Both the position numbers and the translations under genes were made by a program. Of a stretch of DNA of 64,000 nt, positions 24,056 through 31,300 are shown one piece after another. This DNA is from Nonomuraea jabiensis (lineage in GTDB: Bacteria; Actinomycetota; Actinomycetes; Streptosporangiales; Streptosporangiaceae): positions 5,208,001-5,272,000 of the forward strand of contig NZ_JACHMB010000001.1 of assembly GCF_014204795.1 (NCBI RefSeq). Reading direction: 5' to 3'. The notes under the pieces are model-generated. The model had not been told where the DNA came from. It was given only the letters and a program-made list of their open reading frames with translations, and did no database searches. Each line of letters opens with the position of its first letter. Within the stretch, counting starts at the first letter, position 1.

Positions 24056-24429
24056 GACGCACCTGCAGCCATGTCGCTCGGCGCTTCGCGGAGTTCGGCG
24101 TATCGAGCAGCGAGCCTGCGTGCGGCCCGCTCCGGCTCGAACGCGGAATGATGTGCGTACAGCCAGCGGCCGGTCTGGGAGCGGCGTCCTGTCCACCATC
24201 GGTACCAGAAGCCGTCCGTCCACACCACGAGCCCGGTCCACACCGACACCAGCGCGAGGCCGCGCCCTTCGTGAACGTCGCCGGCGATCCCCATGCACGC
24301 CAAGGCCGCACGGAGTTCGTCAGCGGTTTCCAGCGCCGACAGCCGTCGTACGGGATCGAGACCGACCGGTTGACGCGGCTCGGGGCAGCAAGCGCACCGG
24401 TTCCACTCGTTCGACTGATCGTGCCGCAT
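24052..24429 (-). CDS. Hypothetical protein with N-terminal Cys pair (coupled, first gene)
   Basis: 125 residues, preceded by a strong AGGAGGGA Shine-Dalgarno. The N-terminus WNRCACCPEPRQP carries a CxCC cluster, followed by an Ala/Leu helix and a very Trp/Tyr-rich core (LVSVWTGLVVWTDGFWYRWWTG). No known domain recognised. Small Trp-rich proteins of this style commonly sit beside XRE regulators in actinomycete accessory regions. It forms a two-gene unit with the next gene. Confidence 0.55.
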   Translation of the reverse strand: MRHDQSNEWNRCACCPEPRQPVGLDPVRRLSALETADELRAALACMGIAGDVHEGRGLALVSVWTGLVVWTDGFWYRWWTGRRSQTGRWLYAHHSAFEPERAARRLAARYAELREAPSDMAAGAS

Positions 24430-24552
24430 CTGACGTTCCCTCCTGTTGGGGGACGTGGCCTCTGATCACGCCACGCAGGAGGAACCGTAGGTGCGGGTCA
24501 ACGGCGGAACCCGCACGGTGGTGAAGGTCAAGGAACCGCACAAAAGTGCGGG

Positions 24553-25767
24553 TCAGACGATGCCCGCCCGGTGAGCCAGCCCGCGAAGATGCGGAGTGCT
24601 GGCACGATGCTCCCGCTTGAGCAACTGAGTCAGCAGCTCGCGGGGACGGCCACCGTAGCGGACAAGCTCGGGTGAGAGCCGTTCGGCTTCGAGGAGCATG
24701 TTGACCGACGCGGCGTCCTTGCGTTGCATGGCGTAGGCACGGGCGAGGTCCAGGTGCACCTGGGCGCGGCGTCCGATCAGGCCGTCGGACAGGTGTGCCA
24801 GGTTGACGGTTTCGCCGCTGCCGATCGCCTGGCGGGTGGCGCCGAACTCGACGGCCGCCGAGATCTCGTGAATGGTCACGTTGGTCGTGCCGAAGGCGGT
24901 CCAGAAGTCGTTGCGGTCTTCGCCGAGAGTTTCGGCGATCTGCCGGGCCTGCGCGAGGAAGGCGCGCACCGCGGCTTGGTCGTACGCAGCGGCGGCGGCG
25001 GTGACGGCGACCAGGTAGAGGGCGCCCACGATGGGCAGAGCGCGCGGCGTGGGGCGCTTGGTGGCGCGCTGCAACGCGTCGGCCGCCTGGAGAACCAGGT
25101 GCAAGGCGCGATCCGTCTCGCGAAGCCGTATCAGGACGTAGCCGAGCCGGTAGGCACTCACGGCCGCGAGAAGGGGCTTGTCCGCTTCTTGCGCGGCGGC
25201 CAGCGAACGGTCGGCGGCCACCCAGGCGAGTTCCGCCTCTCCCACGCGGCGCAGCGTCGTTGTCGCGGAGTGGTAGGTCAGCGAGCGAAGGGTCTGGTAC
25301 GCCCGGCGCTGAGCCGCAGGGGCATGGCGGCTCCCCAGTTCGGTGGCCACGATCAGTCGAGGCAACCGCCTGCCCACCTCGTCATAGTGCGTGGCCTGGT
25401 AGAGCCGGTTCACCCGGCGGACCTCGTGCCGCAGCCACACCAGGCTCTCAGGGGAGCCCTGAGCATGCCGGGGATCGATCAGCGAGGAAAGGCCGTCGTA
25501 GCCCATCATCGCCTGCCGGATGGCCGATGCTGCCTGGTAGCGCGTCATCGCGTTCGTCTTCTTCACGGTGAGTTCGTCCACGGGCAGGCCGAGGATGTCA
25601 GCGAGGGCGTTGATCACGGTGTGGTTGTCCACGGTGCGCTGCCCGCGCTCGACCTGGCTCAGCCAGCTCTCGGAACGACCGGCGAGACCGGACAGGACCG
25701 CCTGGGACAGTCCACGGCGACGGCGTGCCCGAGCGATCCGCTCGCCGATCTCCCTGCGGGCGTCCAT
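24553..25767 (-). CDS. XRE-family helix-turn-helix regulator with TPR-like C-terminus
   Basis: 404 residues. The N-terminal HTH_3 (IGERIARARRRRGLSQAVLSGLAGRSESWLSQVERGQRTVD, about 7-47) is followed by a long all-helical region with tetratricopeptide-like spacing, as in actinomycete XRE regulators sensing peptides or small molecules. It starts 4 bases after the flavoprotein stop, so the two are likely co-transcribed from about 26320. It probably controls the neighbouring flavoprotein and methyltransferase genes. Confidence 0.82.
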   Translation of the reverse strand: MDARREIGERIARARRRRGLSQAVLSGLAGRSESWLSQVERGQRTVDNHTVINALADILGLPVDELTVKKTNAMTRYQAASAIRQAMMGYDGLSSLIDPRHAQGSPESLVWLRHEVRRVNRLYQATHYDEVGRRLPRLIVATELGSRHAPAAQRRAYQTLRSLTYHSATTTLRRVGEAELAWVAADRSLAAAQEADKPLLAAVSAYRLGYVLIRLRETDRALHLVLQAADALQRATKRPTPRALPIVGALYLVAVTAAAAAYDQAAVRAFLAQARQIAETLGEDRNDFWTAFGTTNVTIHEISAAVEFGATRQAIGSGETVNLAHLSDGLIGRRAQVHLDLARAYAMQRKDAASVNMLLEAERLSPELVRYGGRPRELLTQLLKREHRASTPHLRGLAHRAGIV

Positions 25768-25771
25768 GCCA

Positions 25772-26317
25772 TCACCCCTGTGTCAGTCGTTCCCCGACAA
25801 CGGTGTGTAGTTCCTGCATGATGCGTTCCCAGGATGGCATGCGGGACTGCGGCGGGGCGGCGGGATCGAACAGGATCCGCACGCCCATCTCTCGAAGTGC
25901 GTCGAGACTCCGCTGGAACGCGAGGTGCCGGGCGAGCGCGTCTTTCAGCAGTGGCACGGCCAGGATCGGGACGCCGAACCCCATCACCTCGCACAGCAAC
26001 CCGACCGCGAAGGTGTCGGCGATGCCGTTCGCCCACTTGTTGATCGTGTTGAACGTCGCCGGAGCGACGATCACGGCGTCGGCGGGAGGGAGGCCCTTGG
26101 GGTCCTGCGGCATGCGGTACGTGCTGCGGACCAGGTCACCGGTCAGGCGTTCCAACTCGGGGACGTCGACAAAGCGTTCGCCCATCGGTGTGGTGACCAC
26201 GTGCGCCTGCCATCCGGCCGCCTGAGCCATGGGGACCAGGTGATGGAGATCGGCGGCGGCGGGTGCGGCACAGGCGATCACGTAGAGGACACCGCGTGTG
26301 CCCTCGTGGGGTTCCAT
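25772..26317 (-). CDS. HFCD-family flavoprotein (decarboxylase-like)
   Basis: 181 residues from ATG 26317 with AGGA about 8 bases upstream. Motifs of the homo-oligomeric flavin-containing Cys decarboxylase family are present: an N-terminal flavin-binding strand/loop, then DAVIVAPATFNTINKWANGIADT, matching the family's PASANT..K-ANGIAD motif. It continues with VPILAVPLLKDALARH, lacking the usual PxMNxxMW form. Relatives include CoaC and LanD/EpiD peptidyl-Cys decarboxylases. Context (XRE regulator, PIMT-like methyltransferase) does not decide substrate; a RiPP link is only a possibility. Confidence 0.75.
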   Translation of the reverse strand: MEPHEGTRGVLYVIACAAPAAADLHHLVPMAQAAGWQAHVVTTPMGERFVDVPELERLTGDLVRSTYRMPQDPKGLPPADAVIVAPATFNTINKWANGIADTFAVGLLCEVMGFGVPILAVPLLKDALARHLAFQRSLDALREMGVRILFDPAAPPQSRMPSWERIMQELHTVVGERLTQG

Positions 26318-26420
26318 GCTGGTGATCCTAATGAGAGGCCGGTATCCGCTCTCGGAGACCGACTGTGAATTCGTGCAGGGGCACGTGAGCCGACCAGCGG
26401 GAATGATAGGGATGGTGGTG

Positions 26421-27011
26421 ATGACCGACATTGCCGCGGTGCTCCGCCTCGATCTGGCGGGCAAGACAGGGTCCGACGGCTGGCGCGAGGCGCTCGATAT
26501 GGTGCCGCGCGAGCGATTCCTGGGGGATGTGATATTCCAGCTCGATGAGGCGCGAGGCGACCTGTGGGCGCCTGCGCGGCGTGCTGACATGCCCCAGAGC
26601 GAATGGCTCGCACTGGTCTACGCTGACGTGACATTGGTGACCCAGGTCGATGGCGTCATGGCCGGCGATGCAACCGGAGCCGTAGCTGGTTCGCCTACGT
26701 CCTCGTCTACGCGGCCGAGTCTCGTCGTGCGGATGCTGGAGGCCGCCGAGATCCAAGAAGGTGACCAGGTCCTGGAAATCGGTACGGGCACCGGCTATTC
26801 GACGGCGCTGATGTGTCAGCGGCTCGGGAACAAGGCGGTCTGCTCCATCGAATATGACCCTGTGGTCGCCGGCCGCGCACGCGACGCGATCACTTCTGCG
26901 GGATACACACCCACCTTGGTGGAGGGTGATGGCCTGCTGGGGTACGCGGAGGAGGCGCCATACGATCGCCTCATCTCGACCTGCGCTGTGCGCACCATCC
27001 CCCAGGCGTGA
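26421..27011 (+). pseudogene. PIMT-like methyltransferase, N-terminal fragment interrupted by TnpB element
   Basis: 196 residues. ATG 26421 was chosen because AGGG lies 9 bases before it; upstream in-frame ATGs lack spacing. It contains WREALDMVPRERFL and SQP/PTSSSTRPSLVVRML-type region, then SAM motif VLEIGTGTGYSTAL (GTGTG 121-125), SIEYDP and YDRLISTCAVRTIP. These are typical of protein-isoaspartate-methyltransferase-like enzymes, including those of graspetide (ATP-grasp RiPP) clusters. Translation stops at RTIPQA, where family members continue with A-W and about 30 residues before the next conserved block. The stop arises from the end sequence of the inserted element. The remainder is at 28416-28871. 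Probably non-functional. Confidence 0.85.
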
Positions 27012-27016
27012 CTCCT

Positions 27017-27036
27017 CCGCTCCCTGAAGGGAGCGG
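27017..27036. repeat. Right-end subterminal hairpin of the TnpB element
   Basis: CCGCTCCC / GGGAGCGG (27017-27024 and 27029-27036), an 8-base perfect stem with TGAA loop, just beyond the tnpB stop. In IS605-type elements this structure is recognised by TnpA and forms the 3' end of the omega RNA. Confidence 0.8.
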
Positions 27037-27043
27037 CTTCTCG

Positions 27044-28246
27044 CTAAGCCGCTTGCGCAGCCTCACGAAGGGCAAGCCCTGCCCTCAAGATGTTGATCGC
27101 CGCGTTCACGTCGGCGTGCACGCAAAACCCGCACCCCGTACATCGGAAAACGGCCTGGGTGACACGGTTGTCCTTCGCGCAGTGCCCGCAGCGCGAGCAC
27201 GTACGAGAGGTGTTGGCCGGATTCACCGCGATCAGCTGTCGACCGGCGCTTTCAGCCTTGTACGACAGGATCGTCAAGAACACGGACCAACCCGCGTCGA
27301 GAATGCTCTTGTTCAGCCCCGATTTAGCCGACTGGCCGTTAGGCAGGTAGCCGCCTTCGCCGTCCGGTTTCGGCGCGGCACGCCGGGTCATGCCCGCGAC
27401 GTTCAGCGCTTCGTGCACGATCACGTCGTAGCCGCGGACCAGCGCGAGCGCGGCCTTGTGCGCCGAGTCGAGACGTTGCCGCCGCACCTTGGCATGCAGG
27501 GCCGCCACCCGCGCGACGGCCTTACCGCGCCGCCGGGATCCTCGCCTCTTACCGGCCAGTTCCCGCTGGGCTGCTGCCAGACGGCTCGCGCACGTGGCGA
27601 GGTGGCGCTGGTTGTCGAGGTGGTCGCCGTCGCTGGTCGTGGCCAGCCAGGCGACGCCCATGTCAACACCCGCGACCGCGCCCGTGGCGGGAAGGGTGTG
27701 TGCGGGCACGTCATCGCACGACAGCACGAGGAACCAGCGGCCGCCTTCCCGTTTGACGCTGATTGTCTTGACGGTGCCCAGCACCCGGCGGTGCTGGTGG
27801 ACCCGGACATGCCCGATGCCCTGCAGGCGGACGAAACTCGCTGTCGGGTGCTCGGGTTGGGAGTGCCACCGGCAGCCGTCGCCGTCCTTGGGCCACTCGA
27901 CGGTGTCGAACCGGCCCCGGCCCTTGAAACGCGGGAAGCCTGGGGCGCGCCCGGCCTTGACGCGGCCGAAGAACGCGCGGAACGCCTTGTCCAGCCTGCG
28001 CAGGGTGGCCTGCTGGGAGGAGAACGACCACCGGCCCTGACCGTCGGGGTCGTCGGCGCGGATGTGTTTCAGCTCCGCCGACTGCTCGCCGTAGCGCACC
28101 CTCACCCCGGCTTTGCGGTAGGCCGTACGGCGGTGTTCGAGAGCCGCGTTGTACAGCTGCCGGTGATCTTCCAGGCAATGTGCGAGCGCGGCGGCCTGCT
28201 TGCCGGTGGGACGCAGCAGGAACTTGAATGACCTGCGCACACCCAC
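27044..28246 (-). CDS. tnpB: RNA-guided endonuclease TnpB
   Basis: 400 residues, GTG start. It has an N-terminal HTH_OrfB region (RSFKFLLRPTGKQ, LYNAALEHRR), then the split RuvC nuclease. Catalytic residues are D195 in AGVDMGVAW, E279 in VIVHEALNVAGM, and D379 in HADVNAA. A zinc finger C350-x2-C353 ... C369-x2-C372 lies before the last motif. All three catalytic acids and the zinc ligands are intact, so the nuclease could be active. Such proteins cut DNA guided by an omega RNA from the element's right end, which helps retain the element. Confidence 0.93.
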   Translation of the reverse strand: MGVRRSFKFLLRPTGKQAAALAHCLEDHRQLYNAALEHRRTAYRKAGVRVRYGEQSAELKHIRADDPDGQGRWSFSSQQATLRRLDKAFRAFFGRVKAGRAPGFPRFKGRGRFDTVEWPKDGDGCRWHSQPEHPTASFVRLQGIGHVRVHQHRRVLGTVKTISVKREGGRWFLVLSCDDVPAHTLPATGAVAGVDMGVAWLATTSDGDHLDNQRHLATCASRLAAAQRELAGKRRGSRRRGKAVARVAALHAKVRRQRLDSAHKAALALVRGYDVIVHEALNVAGMTRRAAPKPDGEGGYLPNGQSAKSGLNKSILDAGWSVFLTILSYKAESAGRQLIAVNPANTSRTCSRCGHCAKDNRVTQAVFRCTGCGFCVHADVNAAINILRAGLALREAAQAA

Positions 28247-28377
28247 CCCCCACGCTCAGTAACGAGGCCACCACGATATCGCCCGGCACCGACAAACCCG
28301 GGAGAACATCTGTGACCCGCGGACCTGACAGGTCAAGGCACGCTCGGGCCCTGGCGCCCCTCCCGCTCCCGATTCCC

Positions 28378-28397
28378 CCGTCGCCTGAAGACGACGG
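28378..28397. repeat. Left-end hairpin of the TnpB element
   Basis: CCGTCG / CGACGG (28378-28383 and 28392-28397) with loop CCTGAAGA. The word CCTGAAG is shared with the right-end hairpin, supporting its assignment as the other subterminal structure of the element. Confidence 0.65.
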
Positions 28398-28415
28398 TTC
28401 CCTCGGGAGACTCTG

Positions 28416-28871
28416 ATGGAGGACGGCAGCGCGACCGGTCGTCTCCTAACCGATGATCTCTATTTCATGACCGCTCGGGCCCATGTGCCCCCTCCACGGC
28501 CTCCGTTGGTGAAGGGAATCGGAGACGCGCGCAAGACTAAAGTCGATCCGGCGATACTTGAGAGCGGGACGGCCCTGTGGGTTGCCCAACTCGCCGCTCC
28601 ACAAGCGCAGATCGCCTGGGGCGAGAACGTCACGTTTCTGGTTGACGCCGGCACGGGCTCGCGGGCTGAGATTCGGCCGGACACCGCAGGCGGATGGACG
28701 GTTCTTCAGCACGGGCCGGTTCGCCTGTGGGACGCGGTGGAGGAAGCCATCGGGACCTGGCAGGCCGCGGGGAGCCCGCACCAATCGGGGTTCGGCCTCA
28801 CGGTGACTCGGGAGAGTCAGCGTGTATGGCTCGGCGATCCCGATGGGCCGAGCTGGTACCTACCGGCCTGA
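28416..28871 (+). pseudogene. PIMT-like methyltransferase, C-terminal fragment
   Basis: About 151 residues: EDGSATGRLLTDDLYFMTAR, then TVLQHGPVRLWDAVEEAI and TVTRESQRVWLGDPDGPSWYLP. This is the usual C-terminal domain that follows the PIMT-like methyltransferase core in actinomycete proteins of the 370-400 residue class. It lies immediately past the TnpB element in the same orientation as the N-terminal fragment at 26421-27011, so both are read as one split gene. Roughly 25-30 residues expected between the two parts are not found, suggesting a small deletion at insertion. It lacks its own ribosome binding site. Confidence 0.78.
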
Positions 28872-29042
28872 TGCAGAAGGCCCCTGTTCGATGGAGCGGA
28901 GCCTTGGACCTCTCCTCCTTCTGGCACGCCCTTAGGAGTCAAGATGGCTTGCGCCGTCAGAGGATGGGCCAGGCTCGTGGCGGGCTGGCCATCGAACGGG
29001 CGCAGGTTGGCTGGAGTGGCCGGGAACTGCCAGAGTGACGAG

Positions 29043-29450
29043 ATGTCTCGACTTGTTCCTGAATTGATCTGCTCCGACATCCAGGCCAGCTTGGCCTTCT
29101 ATCGCCTGCTGGGCTTCGAGATTCGCTACGAGCGGCCCCAGGAGCGATTCGCCTACCTGGAACGTGACGGGGCGGACCTGATGTTGGAGCAGCCGTTGAG
29201 CCGGGACCGTCTCTACCCGCGCGCCGAGCTGGACCACCCCTACGGGCGCGGGATCAACCTCACTGTCGACGTGGATGACGTAGATCAGATTCACGCCACG
29301 CTGCTTTCCGCCGGCTATGAGGTGTGGCTGCCGTTGGAAGAACGTTGGTACGAGCGCAGCGTCGACGCCGTGGGCGTGCGCCAGTTCGCGGTGCAGGACC
29401 CAGATGGCTACCTGCTACGGATCTCTCAGCAAGTGGGAACCCGCCCTTGA
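29043..29450 (+). CDS. VOC/glyoxalase-fold protein (bleomycin-resistance-like)
   Basis: 135 residues. Two beta-alpha-beta-beta-beta modules are seen: LICSDIQASLAFYRLLGFEIRYERPQERFAYLERDGADLMLEQ and LTVDVDDVDQIHATLLSAGYEV through RQFAVQDPDGYLLRISQ. The QDPDGYLLR end is diagnostic of the vicinal-oxygen-chelate fold. Members bind bleomycin-type drugs or act on small metabolites; the dimeric, metal-free binding type is plausible because few metal-ligand His residues are seen. Confidence 0.82.
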   Translation: MSRLVPELICSDIQASLAFYRLLGFEIRYERPQERFAYLERDGADLMLEQPLSRDRLYPRAELDHPYGRGINLTVDVDDVDQIHATLLSAGYEVWLPLEERWYERSVDAVGVRQFAVQDPDGYLLRISQQVGTRP

Positions 29451-29575
29451 TAACCACCGATGTCTTGCCATGGTTGATCGTTTCTGGCAGGTGCCAGCAG
29501 GTCAACGCCGATGAGCGGGCGGTAATCGGGGTCGCGTCCGAGGGGTGCGGGGACCGGCAGGGCCCCGCCTGGGGG

Positions 29576-29595
29576 TGTGGGGGCTCGCCCCCACA
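29576..29595. terminator. GC-rich hairpin
   Basis: TGTGGGGG / CCCCCACA, 8-base perfect stem with CTCG loop, in the 306-base gap after the VOC gene. It has no T-tract, so termination would be the low-U type common in actinomycetes. Confidence 0.45.
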
Positions 29596-29596
29596 G

Positions 29597-29740
29597 GGCG
29601 CTGCCCGAGCGCTCCATCGCGCGTAGCGCGCCCCCATTGCGAGGACCGAGCCGTTGGGGGGTCGAAGGGGGGCTTCTGCCCCCCTGGGAGGCGCTGCCCG
29701 AGCCGTTGTTTGGCGCGTAGCGCCCCCCATTGCGAGGACC
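29597..29740. repeat. Two imperfect 51-bp direct repeats
   Basis: Copies at 29597-29647 and 29690-29740 share GGCGCTGCCCGAGC at the left and GCGCGTAGCGC...CCCCCATTGCGAGGACC at the right, with a divergent middle. They flank a second hairpin (29667-29684: GGGGGGC / GCCCCCC). They look like copies of a dispersed intergenic repeat. Confidence 0.75.
29667..29684. terminator. GC-rich hairpin between the 51-bp repeats
   Basis: GGGGGGC TTCT GCCCCCC, a 7-base perfect stem, 70 bases beyond the MFS stop codon (convergent side). It may serve as a bidirectional terminator for the VOC and MFS genes. Confidence 0.45.
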
Positions 29741-29756
29741 ATGCTGTTTTCCGGGG

Positions 29757-31265
29757 TCAGGCGTGGGTCAGGACTTCTTCCGGGATGACCTTCGGGACGC
29801 CGCGCAACCCGATCAGGGCCAGCAGGGCCACTAGGGCCAGGAGGGCCGCGGTGACCAGGGCGGTTGTGTGCAGGCCCTCGATGAAGGCCGTCTGTGCTGC
29901 TCGCATGAGCTGGTCCGCCTGATCCGGCGGCAAGGTCGCGGCCGTGCTCACCGCGCCTGCGATCGACTCTCGTGCGGAGTCGGCGGAGGGGAGGTTGGCG
30001 GGGAGGCGCAGGTTGGTCTGGTAGGCGGAGTTCAGGACCGTGCCCAGGATGGCGATGCCCAGTGCGCCGCCCAGTTCGAAGGCCGTTTCCGAGACGGCGG
30101 CGGCCGCTCCGGCGCGTTCCCTGGGGGCCGTGGCGAGGACGTTGTCGTTGTTGACGGTGAAGGTGAAGCCGATTCCGACGCCGCCGATGATCATGATGGG
30201 GAGGAGTGCGAGGTAGTTGAGGGAGGGGCCGAGGGTGCTGTAGTAGAGGAACGCGCCGGCGTTCATGGCCAGGCCCAGCGCGACCACGCCGTTCCTGCCG
30301 ATGAGGTGGATCAGTTTGGCGGCGAGGATGCCGCCCACCGCGCCGCTGAGGCCGCCCGGCAGCTGTGCGAGGCCCGCCTGGAGCGGCGACCAGCCCAGGA
30401 CGAGCTGCAGGTACCAGCCGAACAGCAGCATCATGGCCGACATCGTGAAGATCGCCAGCAGGTTGGTGACGATGGACGCGCTGAACGCCCGCCGCCGGAA
30501 GAGCCGGACGTCGATCAGCGGCTCGGGCAGCCGCGTCTGGCGCCACACGAACAGGCCCAGCAGCAGAACCCCGGCCGCGCCCGCCGCCGGCACGTCGGCG
30601 TGCTCCAGGCCCTTGTGTGCCGCCTCCTTGACCGCGTAGACGGCGGTCACCACGCCGGCGAACGAGAGGACGACGCTGACCAGGTCGGGCCGGCCCGCCT
30701 GCGGGTTGCGGGACTCGGGCAGCACCAGGATCCCGCCGACCAGCACCAGCAGCATGATCGGTACGTTGATCAGGAAGACCGAGCCCCACCAGAAGTGGTC
30801 GAGCAGGAGACCGCCCACGACCGGGCCGATGGCGAACCCGGCGGCGCTCATCCCGCTCCAGATGCCGATGGCTGCGGTGCGCTCGCCCGGCTCGGTGAAC
30901 ACGTTCCGGACGATCGACAGGGTGGACGGCATGATCGTCGCCCCGGCCACGCCGAGCAGGGCCCTGGCCGCGATCAGCAGCTCGGGGTTGGGCGCGTACG
31001 CCGTCACCACCGAGGCGGCGCCGAACGCGGCCGCGCCGATCAGCAGCAGGCGCTTGCGGCCGATGCGGTCGCCGAGGTTGCCCATGGTGACGAGGAGGCC
31101 GGCCAGCGCGAAGCCGTACATGTCGCCGATCCAGAGCAGCTGGGTGGAGTTCGCGCCGAGGTCGGTCACCAGCCTGGGCAGGGCCAGGTGCAGGACCGTG
31201 AGGTCGAGCGAGAGGAGGAGGGTGGCCAGGCAGGCGATGGCCAGGCAGGACCATTTGTTCTTCAT
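29757..31265 (-). CDS. MFS drug exporter, DHA2 family (EmrB/QacA-like, 14 TM)
   Basis: 502 residues from ATG 31265, beginning MKNKWSCLAIACLATLLLSLDLTVLHLALPRL. The D in SLDLTVL is the conserved TM1 acidic residue of the DHA2 family. MGNLGDRIGRKR is the cytoplasmic loop motif A and GIWSGMSAAGFAIGPVVGGLLL is antiporter motif C. About 14 membrane segments. Proton-coupled export of hydrophobic drugs or metabolites is expected. The AfsR-type regulator gene lies 35 bases upstream in the same orientation and probably controls it. Confidence 0.9.
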   Translation of the reverse strand: MKNKWSCLAIACLATLLLSLDLTVLHLALPRLVTDLGANSTQLLWIGDMYGFALAGLLVTMGNLGDRIGRKRLLLIGAAAFGAASVVTAYAPNPELLIAARALLGVAGATIMPSTLSIVRNVFTEPGERTAAIGIWSGMSAAGFAIGPVVGGLLLDHFWWGSVFLINVPIMLLVLVGGILVLPESRNPQAGRPDLVSVVLSFAGVVTAVYAVKEAAHKGLEHADVPAAGAAGVLLLGLFVWRQTRLPEPLIDVRLFRRRAFSASIVTNLLAIFTMSAMMLLFGWYLQLVLGWSPLQAGLAQLPGGLSGAVGGILAAKLIHLIGRNGVVALGLAMNAGAFLYYSTLGPSLNYLALLPIMIIGGVGIGFTFTVNNDNVLATAPRERAGAAAAVSETAFELGGALGIAILGTVLNSAYQTNLRLPANLPSADSARESIAGAVSTAATLPPDQADQLMRAAQTAFIEGLHTTALVTAALLALVALLALIGLRGVPKVIPEEVLTHA

Positions 31266-31300
31266 GCCGTCCACTGTCGGGAGGGCGGCTGACGGCCTGC

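Larger units (their letters stand above)
27008..28405 (-). mobile_element. TnpB-only IS200/IS605-family element
   Basis: About 1.4 kb carrying tnpB alone, inserted in the methyltransferase gene. The right end (low coordinates) has the conserved tail GGAGGAGTCAC on the minus strand, set just outside a perfect hairpin. The left end has a second hairpin near 28378-28397. As usual for this family there are no terminal inverted repeats or target duplication. No tnpA is present, so mobility would need a TnpA in trans. The left boundary is uncertain by about 10 bases. Confidence 0.8.

Noticed and set aside
29597..29740. 51-bp direct repeats as attL/attR of an integrated element
   Set aside because: Copies are only 93 bases apart with no integrase, tRNA or cargo between them.
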